From: Ditylenchus dipsaci
Taxonomy: Eukaryota > Nematoda > Chromadorea > Rhabditida > Anguinidae
Direction: 5' to 3'
DNA length: 64,000 nt
Assembly (NCBI GenBank): GCA_004194705.1
Contig: SADC01001359.1
Coordinates: forward strand, 124,001-188,000
This document shows positions 22,125 through 33,345 of this stretch, piece after piece (positions within the stretch are counted from its first letter, which is position 1; every line of letters begins with the position of its first letter). Below the pieces are notes generated by a model. It ran no database searches. It saw only the letters and a list, made by a program, of their open reading frames with translations, and had not been told where the DNA came from. The position numbers and the translations under genes were made by a program.

Positions 22125-22898
22125 TCAATATATTCTCCTAAAAATTCTCGAATTAAGAAAAGTTGAAGCTAAAGAAATTGTAAAGGTACCGTCAGGACTT
22201 TCCAGCTCATAATCTTTGATCGGAGGCGTAAGGCAAGGACCACGGTGAACTATAGGCAGAAGACTTGTATCCGCTGAAGGGCAGCTTCGAAGAGCTCAGG
22301 TGAAAGCGTCTCAAAGCAAGAGGGCCTAAATAATGTCTTTAGAAAAAGGCTTTTCAAAAGTGGTTGCTCAAAAAAGAGAATGATTGTTTTCAATCACTGT
22401 CTCCCACACAACTTACATTTCTCTGTGTTGTCAGCGCTTTTCGCATCCAAACATGGTCAAGGTTCGTTTTCAAAAGATGCAAGCGTTGATTGTCTTTCCA
22501 AATAGCCTTCTTTCGTCTTTCATCTCTTCCGTCACAATAGTAGGCTCACGGATACGCTGTCTGAAACATTTAAATCAGAAATGCAATCTTATTGCGAAGA
22601 AAAAAAGACTTCACTCACGAGAGATTCTTGGCAATATGAACAGGTAGCTTCATTTCCATTACTGGTTGTACTTTTTGCTATGTTCCTTCAGCTTTTTGAT
22701 TTCTTTCTCAATCTTTTTACGCATTCGCTCTTCTCTCAACTTCACCATTTCGGGATCCACAATTTCTGACGCTTTATAAATGCAGAGCTAAAACGGATGT
22801 TTGTAAAATTTTCCATGACATCATGGACACAGCAATACACTGCTTTACCTTTGCATTGCTGGCGATGTATACATTTCTCTTATTGAGAAGTCAGCCAT
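22125..22898 (-). CDS. mrpl40: Mitochondrial large-subunit ribosomal protein mL40 homologue
   Basis: Exons are 22849-22898, 22619-22787, 22417-22560 and 22125-22325, with GT-AG introns of about 58-91 bp. The product aligns by eye with MRPL40, a protein of the mitochondrial large ribosomal subunit. It has a VDPEMVKLREERMRKKIEKE helix, the segment EEMKDERRLFWKDNQRLHLL, and near the end LQRDTSLLP, then GPCLTPPIKDYE, matching the family's RDPNLFP and YTPPIPNY. The reading frame shifts at four short runs: about 22773 (TTT), 22664-22667, 22498-22503 and 22271. Each is repaired by adding one base to the run, which suggests consensus error rather than a pseudogene. The junction between exons 3 and 4 is also out of phase. 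The first Met is tentative, and a longer presequence upstream is possible. Confidence 0.65.
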
Positions 22899-23352
22899 CT
22901 TCTTAACAAGAAATCTCGTAATCATCTGAATCAAACATAGTAATGATAGTAGAAAAAATCTTCAAAAGAGGTAGGTTATGAGGTCAATCTCAAGGTTATT
23001 GGATGCCCAAAAATAGGAATCGGTGAAGCTCGTGGGAGTTAAGCAACGCAAACACAGCTATGCGAAATATTTGATCCGGGCCGAAATATAGGGCCTTAAA
23101 GTCTAATACGGTAAGTAACCACTCTCATTAGATGCACAATGAATTCGCGTATCTTTTAGTTGTTCCTGTAAGGCTCTTCTGCAAAAGAACAATAAAACAC
23201 TTGGCTTAACGAACGGTTCGATTTTAAGACATTTGGTCAGAAATCATTTGGTCAGAAAACCCGTTTGAATAAAAAGACTATTTGTCTTAGACCAATTTCG
23301 CGGTGCAGACAGTTTTTATGCAATTTCAAATACGATAACATGGTTTGGCACT
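22899..23352. other. Intergenic, with a 5S-like scrap
   Basis: GGGAGTTAAGCAACGC at 23034-23049 resembles the A-box region of 5S rRNA, but flanking bases do not complete a 5S gene. Nothing else is recognised. Confidence 0.3.
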
Positions 23353-23604
23353 TACCGTATTCTCTCTAATAGGCCGACACCTCTAATAAACCGACACCCC
23401 CTACTTTGAGGGACCGTATCTCCGTCCGAAGAAAAAAAATTACATCGCTGTTTATTGCGTTTTCTTAGTCCCACGAGCTCTATCGATTCCGCTTTTTCGA
23501 TTTTGGATTTTCACCCGAAAATGTCGAGTTCGACCCAAAATTTTCACGATTTTTGAAGGGTTGAAAAATAACCGACATGTCGGCCTATTAGAGAGAATAC
23601 GGTA
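23353..23604. mobile_element. TACCGTATT MITE, copy with word CCGACA
   Basis: Ends TACCGTATTCTCTCTAATA and TATTAGAGAGAATACGGTA. The word CCGACA occurs four times (two near the left end, then a CCGACATGTCGG palindrome near the right end). The family centre (TTGAAAAATAA, CTTTGAGG) is inverted relative to the 6391 copy. Confidence 0.85.
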
Positions 23605-23638
23605 TGTACCTGGAGGGGCCCTTTTTCGGTTAATTGTA

Positions 23639-24214
23639 CAGGGTGCGCCAATTTTTTCGCACGTATTTGTTTTGGCCATAACTTTTTTGTTTTTCATGAT
23701 TTTGTCGTAATTTTTTTTTAAAAGAAAGCTGAGACTCTAGGCAACCGAACCGTACCAAATTTGTTTATGTTTGTTTGTCGCACACACTAAAAATTGTGAT
23801 TAAGGAAAAGGTCTAGTTTTTCTTTTTTTAGCCATGACCTACACATTTCAAGACAAGGCAAAATTCGTCGAATGGTTCATCGAACAAGGCAAAAGTGTCA
23901 CACCTTAGTATTCCTTCCAAGCTCCCTCCAATATCGAACACCGAATGCTGTGACACTTTTGCCTTCTTCGATGAACCATTCTACGAATTTTGCCTTGTCT
24001 TGAACTGTGTAGGTCATGGCTAAAAAAAGAAAAACTAGACCTTTTCCTTAATCACAATTTTTAGTGTGTACGACAAACAAACATTAACAAATTTGGTACG
24101 GTTCTGTTGCCTAGAGTCTCAGCTTTCTTTTTAAAAAAAAAATTACGACAAAATCATGAAAAACAAAAAAGTTATGGCCAAAACAAATACGTGCGAAAAA
24201 ATTGGTGCACCCTG
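23639..24214. mobile_element. Mariner-like hairpin with a mirrored transposase 5' end
   Basis: The ends CAGGGTGCGCCAATTTTTTC and complement are flanked by TA (23637-23638 and 24215-24216). The arms are near-perfect complements around a 46-bp centre. The left arm at 23834 encodes MTYTFQDKAKFVEWFIEQGK, typical of the N-terminal helix-turn-helix of a Tc1/mariner-type transposase. The right arm repeats it in mirror image. No catalytic domain remains. Confidence 0.8.
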
Positions 24215-24425
24215 TAAACAGTGTTTAAACGTCTCCTGAGCAATTTTTATACGCTAAAACGATAAAAAAGTTCTTTCCTAAGAATTTCCGCACTAAAAAG
24301 TAAGGTTTCACAAAAAAAATTGGGTACCGAAGGTTGACTAACTGCCTTGTCCCCAAAGCTAATAAAATTAAAATGGGTACCTGGATATCTTTTAAAAGAC
24401 TAAAAATATTTAAACGTAGTTTTGT

Positions 24426-24545
24426 TATGCTACGTTGACAATGAATCCGCAGCCGAACCGAATCCGCATGCAAGTGATAGCATGCGGATGCGGATGGTAA
24501 CGCCAAGTGAAGCCACCAAAGATGCGGATGCGGACAAAAACGGAT
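24426..24545. repeat. GCGGATGCGGAT short repeat with inverted partner
   Basis: AATCCGCATGCAAG and CATGCGGATGCGGATGG form a small hairpin. The Cys/His-rich minus-strand frame here is a by-product. Confidence 0.6.
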
Positions 24546-24549
24546 CATC

Positions 24550-24860
24550 GTGTGCGTGCCTTTAGCTGGTGCTTACCACATAGAGACTCTGGTATGCATA
24601 CTGTTTTTATGCATCCGGAGTTACTTTCGAGTGATTTGTGTCTAAGGTATGGTATGTGCCCACTTTAGGGCACTTCAAGAAGGGACACTGGCGAAAAATA
24701 AAGCTGTTGAACATAGTTTTGAAAACTAGGGCATATAGCATAAATAAACTCTGGTATGCATGTTTTTTCATGCATCCAGACTCTGGATTCCAGAGTCACT
24801 TTCGAGTGATTTGTGTCTAAGGTATGTGGGTGTGTGCATCTCAACCCCAAGCAACCAAGC
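24550..24860. repeat. Dispersed repeat D, two tandem copies
   Basis: Shared string GGTATGCAT, then ATGCATCC, then TTTCGAGTGATTTGTGTCTA and AGGTATGTGGGTGTG. It occurs at about 24590-24660 and 24690-24850. Other copies are at 25070-25265 (inverted), 33985-34150, 50735-50930 (inverted) and 52880-53505 (split). Confidence 0.8.
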
Positions 24861-25064
24861 CGCCTTCGGAGGCTTTATATGCCCTAAAAACGATAGAAAC
24901 GGCAAAAAAAGTGTGGGAAGGACCTTTTTCGAGAAAAAAAATTCGACTGCCTTGGCCCCCGCCTGTGGTTTTTGGTCTATTTTTGTATTTTACCCCGTTT
25001 TGGTCACTGGAGCTTTGCAAAAAGAGCTCTTTTCTGCATTTTTGACCATGAGTCTTGCTCGGAC

Positions 25065-25265
25065 TCATGTCTAAAGTAAGTGAGCGCGCGCATATCTAAC
25101 TCTCAAGCCTTCTTCGGGGGCGCAGGGGACTTGGTTGCTTGGGGTTTCGATGCGCACACCCACGTACCTTAGACACAAATCACTCGAAATTAACTCTGGA
25201 TACAAAAAACAGTATGCATGCAAGAGTTTCTTTATGCGGTAGGCCCCAGCTAACAAAACTATGTT
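25065..25265. repeat. Dispersed repeat D, inverted copy
   Basis: Reads CGCACACCCACGTACCTTAG, then AATCACTCGAAA, then TATGCGGTAGGCCCCAG. The flanking CTTCTTCGGGGGCGCAGG is also present in the 50.8-kb copy. Confidence 0.8.
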
Positions 25266-25394
25266 CAATCCCATCTTTTCGGTATTTTTAAGGATATCCG
25301 GTACTCTTTTTAGTTTATTCAGCTTGGGGACCAAGGCGATTGGTTAACCTCTGGTAATCAATTTTTTTGAAAACCTAACTTTTTAGTGCGAATT

Positions 25395-26030
25395 TACCGA
25401 AAAACCACGATACGGGTATCATGGTTTTTTAGCGTACTAGTGATTTGCCCTTGTATCGCAAATTCTTCGAGTATCCAACTTTTATGGGGTGATTTATCGC
25501 ATATATACTTATGCTGATAAGTACTTTGAAAAGCTTTTCGAGGAGCTGAGAGGATGTTCATGGCTTTTGGAAATTTCCGAGAGAAGCCGATACCTAAATA
25601 TGGCGGGAATTCAAATAATTGCTTCTTTTTCACAGGAATTCGGATATTTTTTCAACTTGAGTTCTTAACTGGAGGTATTTTTAATGTTTATGGTAGCATA
25701 AATGAAAGCTCAGCATCGTGGCTACACAATGGTGTAAATAACGTGTGTAATTATATAAAAATATTAAAAAATTTTCAATCAAGAAGATTGACTGGACACC
25801 TGGATTCCAAGATTGGCATCTCCATATTGACGTTCTCGATAAAAAAATATTCTAGTTTTTATAGTTACACACCTTCTCATACCGTATCCAAGATGCTGGG
25901 CTTTAATTCGTGCTATCATTAAGAGCAAGGAATCAACCCATAAAAGTTGAGTGCTCGAAAAATACATAAAACAGGTGCAACTTAAAAGTAGGCTAAAAAC
26001 CATGATACCCGTATCATAGTTTTCGGTAAC
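25395..26030. mobile_element. Small foldback with GATACGGGTATCATGG ends
   Basis: ACGATACGGGTATCATGG at 25407 is repeated inverted as CCATGATACCCGTATCATAG at 26000. The interior, including the 122-codon frame at 25554-25922, is AT-rich and unrecognised. Confidence 0.55.
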
Positions 26031-26260
26031 TTCGGGTAGCCATTTGCCCTTAATTTTCAAAGGACCTGGACATATCAGCAGCACTTTATTATATAAAATC
26101 GGGTGCTCTACAAGAATCTGCAAAAAAATCTGTCAATGAAGTCTTTGAAAAAAAACACTTCTGAAGGCTCCCTGGTTAGCGTATAAAAATCACTTAGGAG
26201 GCGTTTAAACAAATTTACAGTTAACCGAAAAAAGGGCCCCCAGGTAAATAAGTACCCATG

Positions 26261-26633
26261 GTTTGTTTATTAATTATTCCTCCATTAATTATTATTTTAA
26301 AAAAATTTTGGCCTTCCAGATAGATATCCAGATGTATTTGGATATCCTGAATTATCAGGGAAACCATTCAGGAAATCAACTAAACAACATCAAATGTATG
26401 CCGCCTCAGTATGCCGCCAGAACGTAAAATAAGACAAGAAAATGATTTTAAAAAATGTTTATCTTTACTGACTTTGCAAGCTATAACTCTTATAAAAAAT
26501 TTGGCAAAGCTTTTTTTTGAGTCAAAAGAATTTTTTTGGCGCTAAAAATCTTCTTTTTGGCGCTCATCAACTAAACGAGTATTTGTCGATGTGTTCATGA
26601 CAAAAATTAGAAGAACGGTATACCTACGACCGG
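26261..26633. other. AT-rich stretch, nothing recognised
   Basis: No gene-like frame. 26515-26570 has short TTTTTTGGCGCT repeats. Confidence 0.5.
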
Positions 26634-27885
26634 ATACACATTATAACGGATGCAACGACCGGATGAACTTTTAAATTTTTTTGAAAAATGACTAAAGATC
26701 TAAATTTAAAAAACAAATTTCGGCGCTAGTAGCGAATACGGCTGTACGAACTTTCGTAACAAGACAATTTCGTAAGAGCGAACTTTCGTAAGAAACATTT
26801 TCGTAACAGCGAAAATTCGTAAAAAACTTTTTTGTAACAGCGAATTTTCGTAAGAAACTTTTCCGTAACAGCGAATTTTCGTAACGAATTTCTTTCGTAA
26901 GAGGAAATAATCGAAATTTTTTTACTTTTAATCAATTTTCTAATTCAGGATTTCATCTGATTCATTTGTTTTGGCCTTTCTGTCAATGTTTGACACTTCG
27001 AACAGTTAATTATATGACTATTAACTGTATGAGCACAGAAGTTGCTAAGCATAGGTCATATGACTGAAAATTTTGATAATAGTGCACCCCAGATTTTTCA
27101 TCAATTAGGAGACCAGCAGAAACACCCAAAAGCATGGTGAAAAACTCCGAGCTAGAATTCATATATTATATACTACACATAGCTACTTCCCATTAGTGGC
27201 ATGTGTCGTGCAGTAGATAAGTTGATGGAATGAATTTTTTTCACCAGTGGTTCCATTCCACCTCTGACTGTTTCATTTTTTTTCTTGACTATTTTTGGTC
27301 AAAACATCACAGAAGCTATAAGAAACATCAAGGAGGATCAAAAGCAAAAAAAGCAACTTAACATATCACTAATGTTACTGAAAACCGCGTTACGAAAAAA
27401 AATTCTTACGAAAATTCGCTTTCACGAAAATTCGCTCTTACGAAATTGTCTGTTACGAAAGTTCGTACAGCCGCGAATACACCCCTTGCCCCCCCCCAAG
27501 CGTACGGAAGTTGTGACTAATAAAGAGTTTACGAATATTTTCCGGGTCTGGAACATAAATTTGGGTACTTTTTACTTAAGTAAAAAGATGAAAATCGTTG
27601 GGGGGGGGATGCATTCGCTACTAGCGTCCAAGTTTCTTACAGGACTAAAATTGCCATGTGGATGTGGCTGAATTAAACGAAAATGCAATTGAAATGGATG
27701 AAGCTTGAAACCCGGCTAATATCCCATTGTTTGAACTATTTTAAATTTATTGTATGGTTGATAATTTGTTTTTTTTATAAATTAGATGTCCAAGATTCAT
27801 TTACAAAACTTTTTTTTGATATTTTTGATTTTTTACAAAATCAAATGGCAAAATGTATCCGGTCGTAATGTGTATCCGGTCGTAG
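26634..27885. mobile_element. Foldback element with CTACGACCGGATACACATTA ends
   Basis: The terminal 20 bp are exact inverted repeats (26634-26653 and 27866-27885). Inner arms at 26733-26910 and 27390-27475 are tandem variants of TTTCGTAACAGCGAATTTTC in opposite orientation. A copy of dispersed repeat R (27480-27645) lies in the right part. No target duplication is seen. Confidence 0.75.
27480..27645. repeat. Dispersed repeat R, copy 1
   Basis: Shared elements are a C run, then GAAGTTGTGACTAATAAAGAG, then CCGGGTCTGG, then ACTTTTTACTTAAGTAAAA, then a G run, then TTCGCTACTAGCG. Other copies are at 40781-40990 and 61190-61470; fragments lie at 54740-54840 and 55725-55820. Confidence 0.75.
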
Positions 27886-27951
27886 GGCAGTCTAGAAGAA
27901 CACCGCGAAACAATCGTTTGTACGATTAGCGCTAAGAAGAAGCTTTTTAGC

Positions 27952-28150
27952 CAGGGCTCCTAGACGTCCTTTTTTGAACAAAAAAGAACAAATGTCCCAT
28001 TTATAAGATTTTTTTGGGGTTCCACATACTTTTGTGAATTTTCGGTCAAAATCTTATTTCAGCACTAAAAGAGCACTGGATCGAATAGCATATTTGGTAA
28101 AATACTCTGAAATGTCATCATTATTGAAATATATAATTGTGGCAGCCCTG
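27952..28150. mobile_element. hAT-like MITE related to 19202-19409
   Basis: Starts CAGGGCT and ends AGCCCTG with internal GTCCTTTTTT and AATGTCCCATTT words. Flanks do not give a clear duplication. Confidence 0.55.
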
Positions 28151-28407
28151 TTTTCAACAACGAAAAATAAGCTTCGCCCACAAATTCATTGAAAAAAGGA
28201 ATTGAGTAGAATAGTTTTTAAGGCACCGCAGAAATTGAGACTTGAGAATACGATAAAAGGTTATGTAAGGCGAATTATACATTGATTAAGTGCAAAAAGG
28301 TAGCATGGCAGATGAAAATGAGCAAAGTAAAATTTTCATTTAATATCATTGGGTTTCTTAGACTTTAAATTTGATCAAAATAATATCCCTAATTCACTTA
28401 TCGTTAT

Positions 28408-29935
28408 TTAGCTCAACGAAAAGCAGTAATTTTGCTTTTTGCAGCTTCCAGTGTTTTTATCAAACTGAAAGTTGAAGTAGCTTCCATCATTTGCGAGAGC
28501 TAAAATCGACAAACAATTATTAAACTTTACCAATTTTTGCTAAAATAATTCACCTATGATAGAATCCGAATTTTTATCAAAAGCACATTGACAGATGCCA
28601 GCAGCTTTATTTGGAGTTAATGCACGCAATCTTGAAAAACTTACATCTCCCTTCAAATACCGCTCCATTTTTCTGAACGCAAGAATTTCATCATCAATAA
28701 TTCAAACTAATTAGAATCTACTTAAGACGCAAGTTTTCGGTCAGTTTGTTAAGTTGAAAAATGTGGATAGTAGAATGATTGCTTGATACGCATATCATTT
28801 TTGAATCGAAAGAAAAGTTTATACTAGAAATGACTGTATTTAAAATTAGCTAAAATTTTCGAATTTCTTACCAAGATATTTTGGCCGATTTGAGCCTCTT
28901 CTGAACTCTTTTAACATAGTGCCTTTGGCGACCTCAAATAGACGAATCTAGAAGTCTGTTTTGATTATTTGCATAATACTCTCTATTATAGAGTCTATGA
29001 ATAGACTCTCAATACACTGTCCCCGCTTTTTTTAAGGCGCGAGGAGTCGCCGAGAGGCGCCGGTCTTGATGGGAATGATTTCAACTTATGGGGAAACAAT
29101 CGGCAAAATCGAAATTCTTGTTATTTTTTAACTAGAATGACTGATACAGTTTTGCAAGAGAAAAATTGTTGACAATGCTAATAATCGAAATTACCAGGGT
29201 GCCTTTGACTGAAGCAGTAGCTACAATTGTGCCTAAAAAATTTAGGTTATTTGAGACGAAATTCAGATACTTGACACACCAGAAACATTAAACGCTAGGA
29301 CGTAAACACTGTGACTGTGAGCTTTGATTTGGCGTGGATTTCCTTTTTTTTGAGACAGATCTAACAGCTCAATAGAACCTACTAAACTACTTGAAGGGAA
29401 TGCTAGATAAGAGTTTTCAACAGAGGTGGAAAGTGCACAGAGTCTCAGGGGGTTTTCAGGAGTTTCAAATTCAAAAAGCTGGACGGGAATGTCACTAAAG
29501 TTATCTTCTTTAAGCGTTACAAAATTTATGAAGGCTCCAACCTGAAGCTGTACACATAAATGCGGCATTGAAGAACCACAACTATTCTGTCTCGTCTGAG
29601 ACGGACAGCCAAGACTTGCTGTGGCATTTCTAGTTCAATGACAGATTTTCGAAGGCTGCAATCCCATATTATAACTAAAATTTAGACTGTTAAACAAGTA
29701 AATGAGAAAATAAACCTTTGTTTGGCGGAAAAGCTGGCCTGGCACCTCCACCGACCAGAGCAAGATAGTTGCACCGAAAAAGCATTTCGGCAAAACCAAT
29801 AGCTCCATCAAGATCTTCTCGTTGGACTTGCTTCAACGGATTCGCGTTGAAAATTCGGAAACCATCAGTGAAACCACAGACAAAACATTCAGCATCTTGA
29901 TTAAAATTTAAAGAAAGTATGTCATTACTGGGCAT
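28408..29935 (-). CDS. PROPPIN / WIPI3-4-type autophagy protein, 334 aa, 8 exons
   Basis: Exons, 5' to 3', are 29716-29935, 29542-29674, 29494-29280, 29195-29232, 28872-28947, 28722-28833, 28554-28672 and 28408-28499. Together they give 1005 nt with every phase consistent and GT-AG introns of 38-54 bp except one of 247 bp. PROPPINs are seven-bladed WD-repeat proteins that bind PI3P or PI(3,5)P2 on phagophore and endosome membranes. Seen here: [20 protein letters not shown] at residues 6-25, the family signature [47 protein letters not shown], the lipid-binding FRRG at 217-220, and [15 protein letters not shown]. The length fits WDR45/WDR45B (about 345-360) rather than WIPI1/2. The C-terminus, NYCFSLS, is a little short. 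The 247-bp intron looks like an insertion. No frameshift is needed. Confidence 0.9.
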
Positions 29936-30904
29936 TATTTTTTAATGAAAGACTTGAAAAGTGCAGATAATTTGCTCCATTTCATTTAAAATGAGGTCAA
30001 CCCTTTCATTGTCCAAAGATTTTAGACTTATAAAATTCCGATTATCTTCAAACAGGTTATTGGGCGGGAAATTAAGGTAATTATTTTCATCTCTTTAATT
30101 TTGTAAATGCAAAACTTTTTATTTTTTAAAAGACGGCTAAATGTGGTATATGTCGATGCATATTGTATTTGGCTCTTTTGTAAAAATTGAATTCGCCCTT
30201 TTATTTATTGACTGCAAAAAGGTTAAATGCTTAAAGTTGTTTTATAAACGCTGTTGTTGGAGTCTGATAAAGTTCTTAGTAAAACACTTTATTCCAATGC
30301 CAAAATTAACGCCAACGTTTATAAAAGAGCCATTAGGCATCGAATGAACTTTGCGGGTTGCATTATATGACTCATACTCTAAAATGCAAAAATCGCCGTT
30401 TTTAATGTAAATTTTAGAGCCTTTGAGTTTTTTACTTTTGCTCCTTAGATGCGCAAATCGACAAGCCGTAAATACTCTGTCAAACAAACATGCCCGTTCA
30501 ATTTTCAACTCCTCAAAAACCGGGAGATTGTCGACCAAGAATGGCCTTAACTCTTAAACCCTAGTTAAAAAATAAGGGGTGTCCGTTTATCAATGAATGT
30601 CCGTTAAAAAAGGGGAGGGGCTTATATTTAGAGTGGAGTTAATAAGCAAATAGACCACGCTGAACAAGAACCCGTCGTCAGAATCATCGGTTTTACTGAC
30701 AGAAAAAAAATTGAGAAATTTGTCTTACAACCTACAGATTGCTTTTGCATATATTATCAGTTTTATAAACAAATATTACTGTACTAGGGTCTGCAGGCGC
30801 CTATCGGCGCCTATGTTGTTCGGGAACATTAGTTGTTCATGTACATTAGTAGTTCGGGTGGATTTATCTTTCGAGTGCGTTAATGGTTAGGGTAGATCAT
30901 CCAC
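29936..30904. other. Intergenic, with a MITE scrap and an unassigned minus-strand frame
   Basis: 30520-30640 carries the TACCGTATT-family centre (ATGGCCTTAACTCTTAAACC, then TAAGGGGTGTCCGTTTATCA) without clear ends. The minus-strand frame 30242-30538 overlaps it; its part below 30480 is AT-rich and unrecognised. 30795-30815 repeats GGCGCCTAT. Confidence 0.5.
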
Positions 30905-32470
30905 CCTACCTGTTGACTAAGCTACTCTACCTCGCCTACCCTTGCCCATCCTCGCCTATCCTCGCCTACCCTCGCCTACCCTCACACATCTTCGCCTACC
31001 CTCGCCTATCCTCGCCTACCCTCGCCCATCCTCGGCTACCCTCGCCCATCCTCGCCCATTCTCACTTGCTCTTGCCCATCCTCGCCTATCCTCGCCTACC
31101 CTTGCCCATCCTCGCCTATCCTCGCCTACCCTCGCCTATCCTCGCCTACCCTCGCCCATCCTCGCCTATCCTCGCCTACCCTCACACATCCTCGCCTACC
31201 CTCGCCTATCCTCGCCTACCCTCGCCCATCCTCGCCTACCCTCGCCCATCCTCGCCCATTCTCACCTGCTCTTGCCCATCCTCGCCTATCCTCGCCTGCC
31301 CTTGCCCATCCTCGCCTATCCTCGCCTACCCTCGCCTATCCTCGCCTACCCTTGCCCATCCTTGCCCATCCTCGCCTACCCTCGCATACCCTCACACATC
31401 CACGCCCATTCTCGCCTATCTTCGCCTACCCTTGCCCATCCTTGCCCATCCTCGCCTATCCTCGCCTACCCTTGCCCATCCTCGCCTATCCTCGCCTACC
31501 CTCGCCTATCTTCGCCTACCCTTGCCCATCCTTGCCCATCCTCGCCTATCCTCGCCTACCCTTGCCCATCCTCGCCTATCCTCGCCTACCCTCGCCTATC
31601 TTCGCCTACCCTCGCCCATCCTCGCCTACCCTTGCCCATCCTCGCTTATCCTCGCCTACCCTCGCTTATCCTCGCCTACCCTCGCCTATCCTCGCCTACC
31701 CTCGCCCATCCTCGCCTATCCTCGCCTACCCTCGCATACCCTCACACATCCACGCCCATTCTCGCCTATCTTCGCCTACCCTTGCCCATCCTTGCCCATC
31801 CTCGCCTATCCTCGCCTACCCTTGCCCATCCTCGCCTATCCTCGCCTACCCTCGCCTATCTTGGCCTACCCTTGCCCATCCTTGCCCATCCTCGCCTATC
31901 CTCGCGTACCCTTGCCCATCCTCGCCTATCCTCGCCTACCCTCGCCTATCTTCGCCTACCCTTGCCCATCCTTGCCCATCCTCGCCTATCCTCGCCCATC
32001 CTCGCCCATTCTCACCTGCTCTTGCCCATCCTCGCCTATCCTCGCCCATCCTCGCCTACCCTCGCCCATCCTCGCCCATTCTCACCTGCTCTTGCCCATC
32101 CTCGCCTATCCTCGCCTGCCCTTGCCCATCCTTGCCCATCCTCGCCTATCCTCGCCTACCCTTGCCCATCCTCGCCTATCCTCGCCTACCCTTGCCCATC
32201 CTCGCCTATCCTCGCCTACCCTCGCCTATCTTCGCCTACCCTTGCCCATCCTTGCCCATCCTCGCCTATCCTCGCCTACCCTTGCCCATCCTCGCCTATC
32301 CTCGCTACCCTCGCCTATCTTCGCCTACCCTCGCCCATCCTCCCCTACCCTTGCCCATTCTCGCTTATCCTCGCCTACCCTCGCCTATCCTCGCCTACCC
32401 TCGCCCATCCTCGCCTACCCTCGCCCATCCTCGCCTATCCTCGCCTACCTTGCCCATCCTCGCCTATCCA
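30905..32470. repeat. 10-bp pyrimidine-rich minisatellite, about 155 units
   Basis: Units are CTCGCCTATC, CTCGCCTACC, CTTGCCCATC and CTCGCCCATC, with higher-order blocks such as two CTTGCCCATC in a row. Strand bias is extreme (almost no G outside CGCC/TGCC). A 10-bp unit keeps all three plus-strand frames open, which explains the frames of 380-530 codons rich in Pro, Leu, Ala and Ser. Phase slips occur near 32306 and 32440. Confidence 0.95.
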
Positions 32471-32589
32471 ATTTCGATTATACGTGATTGTGCTTAAAAG
32501 GAAGCCAAAATGTTGAACTTGAGGGTTCCGCAGAGATGTTCGACATTAATTGGCAAAAACTGGCCAAAAATTGGGTTTAAACCGGAACA

Positions 32590-33345
32590 TCCACCTTAAA
32601 TCCACACCTGAGAAACCAATGAGTTTTGAGCTTGTCCGGCAGTTCAAACCCGTTCACTTTTCAAAATCCACTGTTAAATAGCTCATTTTGTAGCTGAGAT
32701 TCTTTTGTTTTCACCATTATAAAACATCAACACTGACTTTCTCTATAAAAGTGGCTCAAAATTGTGTCTGAAGTTAAAAATAGGAAAACTCCACCTAAAA
32801 AGCGACTGACTTGAGAGCTTGTCCGTAACAGTTCGAGACTTTACACTCTTCTAACATCACTGGTTAATAACTCATTTTGTAGCTGAGATTCTTCAGTTTT
32901 CACCATCATGAAACATCAACACCGACTTTTTTATAAAAGTGGCTCAAAATTGGGTCTGAAGTTAAAAAATAGGAAAAAGTACACCTAAAAACCCACTGAG
33001 TTGAGAGCTTGTCCGGGCCAGTTCGACCCTTTACACTTTTCTAACCTTACAGGTTAATAGTTCATTTTGTAGCTCAGATTCTCTAGTTTTCACCATTATA
33101 AAACATCAACACCGACTTTTTTATAAAAGTGGCTCAAAATTGGGTCTGAAGTTAAAAAATAGGAAAAAGTACACCTAAAAAACCACTGAGTTGAGAGCTT
33201 GTCTGGACCAGTTCGACCCCTAAAACCTTTCAAAATCCACTGTTCTATAGCTCATTTTGTAGCTGAGATTCTCTAGTTTTCACCATTATAAAACATCAAC
33301 ACCGACTTTCTTTATAAAAGTGGCTCAAAATTTGGTAAATAAATT
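32590..33345. repeat. 190-bp tandem satellite, four monomers
   Basis: TATAAAAGTGGCTCAAAATT recurs at 32743, 32932, 33122 and 33313, a period of 189-191 bp. Each monomer also has CTCATTTTGTAGCTGAGATT, AAACATCAACACCGACTTT and GAGAGCTTGTCC. The period is close to a nucleosome repeat. Confidence 0.95.

Larger units (their letters stand above)
23605..26260. mobile_element. Nested foldback region
   Basis: 23610-24260 (without the mariner insert) pairs with 26165-26255: CTGGAGGGGCCC, TTCGGTTAA, GTTTAAACG, CTCCT and TTTTTATACGCTAA all recur inverted. A second inner pair is 24270-24400 with 25255-25405. The 26.2-kb arm keeps the unoccupied TA site of the mariner-like insert. Confidence 0.65.

Noticed and set aside
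24225..24548. Cys/His-rich minus-strand frame as a zinc-finger protein
   Set aside because: It results from the GCGGATGCGGAT hairpin and flanking foldback DNA; no spaced Cys/His pairs fit a finger.
25554..25922. 122-codon frame as a gene
   Set aside because: It sits in the loop of a small foldback, is AT-driven in composition and has no recognisable motif.
30883..32516. Three overlapping 380-530-codon Pro/Leu/Ala/Ser-rich frames
   Set aside because: The 10-bp repeat lacks stop codons in any register, so open length carries no coding signal.
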